A stretch of 64,000 nucleotides of DNA, taken from positions 6,293,488 to 6,357,487 of the forward strand of contig NC_092559.1 in NCBI RefSeq assembly GCF_037038585.1. Direction: 5' to 3'. The position numbers were made by a program, and so were the translations under genes. Shown piece after piece: positions 63,101-64,000 of this stretch (positions are counted from its first letter, which is position 1; each line of letters opens with the position of its first letter). Under the pieces are notes generated by a model that saw only the letters and a program-made list of their open reading frames with translations, did not search any database and had not been told where the DNA came from. The stretch comes from Patagioenas fasciata. Lineage: Eukaryota > Chordata > Aves > Columbiformes > Columbidae.

Positions 63101-64000
63101 GATACTGGTCATGACTGTGAGTTCAGCCCTCGCTGGCAGAATGTCTCACACCCTCACTGAGGAGGGCAGGGGCTTGGGAGATGGGAGCACGTTTCAGTTT
63201 CCAGATCCCAGGACAGAGCCCAAACCATCCTGCCCTTGAACTCTGGCATCGCATTTCCTGAGATGCAAAACTGGTGGGATTTCTGTGGATAATCATGTTA
63301 AAAGGCATCAATAATCCTTCAAGAGTTTGTGTATTTGTCTAGGAATGTCAGTTTTTAAAGAAAAAAAAAGTTTAATACGCTTATATTTAAATATCTGTAA
63401 AATAGCACTCTGCATCAGTGGTAGTCCCTCTGGCAATGATACCTAAATAGGTATTTGCACTATAAGGCTTCATACCTCATCCACAAGCACACATCTACGT
63501 GGTTCAGATGAAGGGTGGTCTGGCAAACGTCACCTTTGTGTCCCCAGGTGCATGGACACTGCTCATGTGCCTCTGCAGAGAGTGGCAGGAGCTGGATCCC
63601 CTTCTCGGGACAGACTCCTTCCAGGAGAGACACAGACACAGGGGGAACTCATCAGGTCTTTACTGCATTTCACTTGGCATCAGTTTTGACATATTGGGTG
63701 CTGTCCTGTGACTGCCCTTTCTGCACAAATGATCATACAAAGACAACCACTTAGTAAGACATGGTCATAAAGGGGCTGTTATGGACAAGAAAGCTCACCA
63801 TAAACTCTGGAGAGAGCAAAGAAGTTTATAATAAGCACCAGGAAGAACCAAGAAGCTTAAGGCCTCTTCTGAAGAGCGGGAGGCCCTGAGCAGCCGTGAT
63901 TGGCCATGTGTAGGTGTGGGAGAGGGTCAGGGCATGTCAGGGAGAAGCAATGAGATGGCTGATGGCTTCAGTGAACCCTTCCAGCCATGTCTGAGCCCAG
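63101..64000. other. No recognised gene
   Basis: Mixed DNA to the window edge, with no supported coding region or repeat end. Confidence 0.4.

Overview
The window is bird nuclear DNA, most likely from a songbird. Evidence: many CR1 LINE copies, several endogenous retrovirus (ERV) fossils, two tandem olfactory receptor (OR) genes of the bird-expanded OR14-like type, and compact genes of the MROH (maestro heat-like repeat) and SUN-domain families. It is a repeat-dense, duplication-rich region. Apart from the two ORs, one MROH gene and one SUN gene, little of it is clearly host coding sequence. Species and chromosome cannot be told from the sequence alone.

Layout. 1-2489: 3' half of a betaretrovirus-like (ERVK-type) element with an open RNase H-integrase frame, no recognisable env and a 3' LTR. 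The LTR abuts an antisense 28S rRNA fragment (2490-2811), so the element sits in rDNA or an rDNA pseudogene. 2812-7320: very GC-rich spacer and CpG-island DNA with homopolymer tracts, an unusual C-tract array (5111-5640) and a bidirectional promoter-like island (6600-6950). 7480-13000: fossils of a gammaretrovirus-like family on both strands, with two LTR pieces placed head to head as a large palindrome. 13600-17600: a second CpG island, unrecognised DNA and an orphan chemokine-like signal-peptide exon.

18369-24779 (minus): a complete, phase-consistent 16-exon MROH-like gene (635 aa). Upstream lie an ERVL integrase fossil and a promoter-like stretch with seven inverted CCAAT boxes and an RFX X-box. 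28939-32759 (minus): a complete 7-exon SUN3-like gene (293 aa), whose probable promoter (33451-33521) has a palindromic CRE-variant pair and a TATA-like element. Decamer minisatellites lie in an intron and upstream of this gene. RFX and CRE sites, together with the known testis bias of SUN3 and maestro proteins, suggest a germ-cell-biased gene pair; that is inference.

34262-64000: an OR segmental-duplication cluster broken up by CR1 copies. OR genes lie at 39944-40885 and 56204-57157. Their 5' and 3' flanks recur elsewhere in the cluster, including one 3' flank with no receptor (43560-45250). About 8 kb of CR1 and minisatellite DNA (45600-53560) splits one unit. The two ORs are nearly identical over long blocks but differ in TM3 and TM5, which suggests gene conversion plus diversification of ligand-contacting segments.
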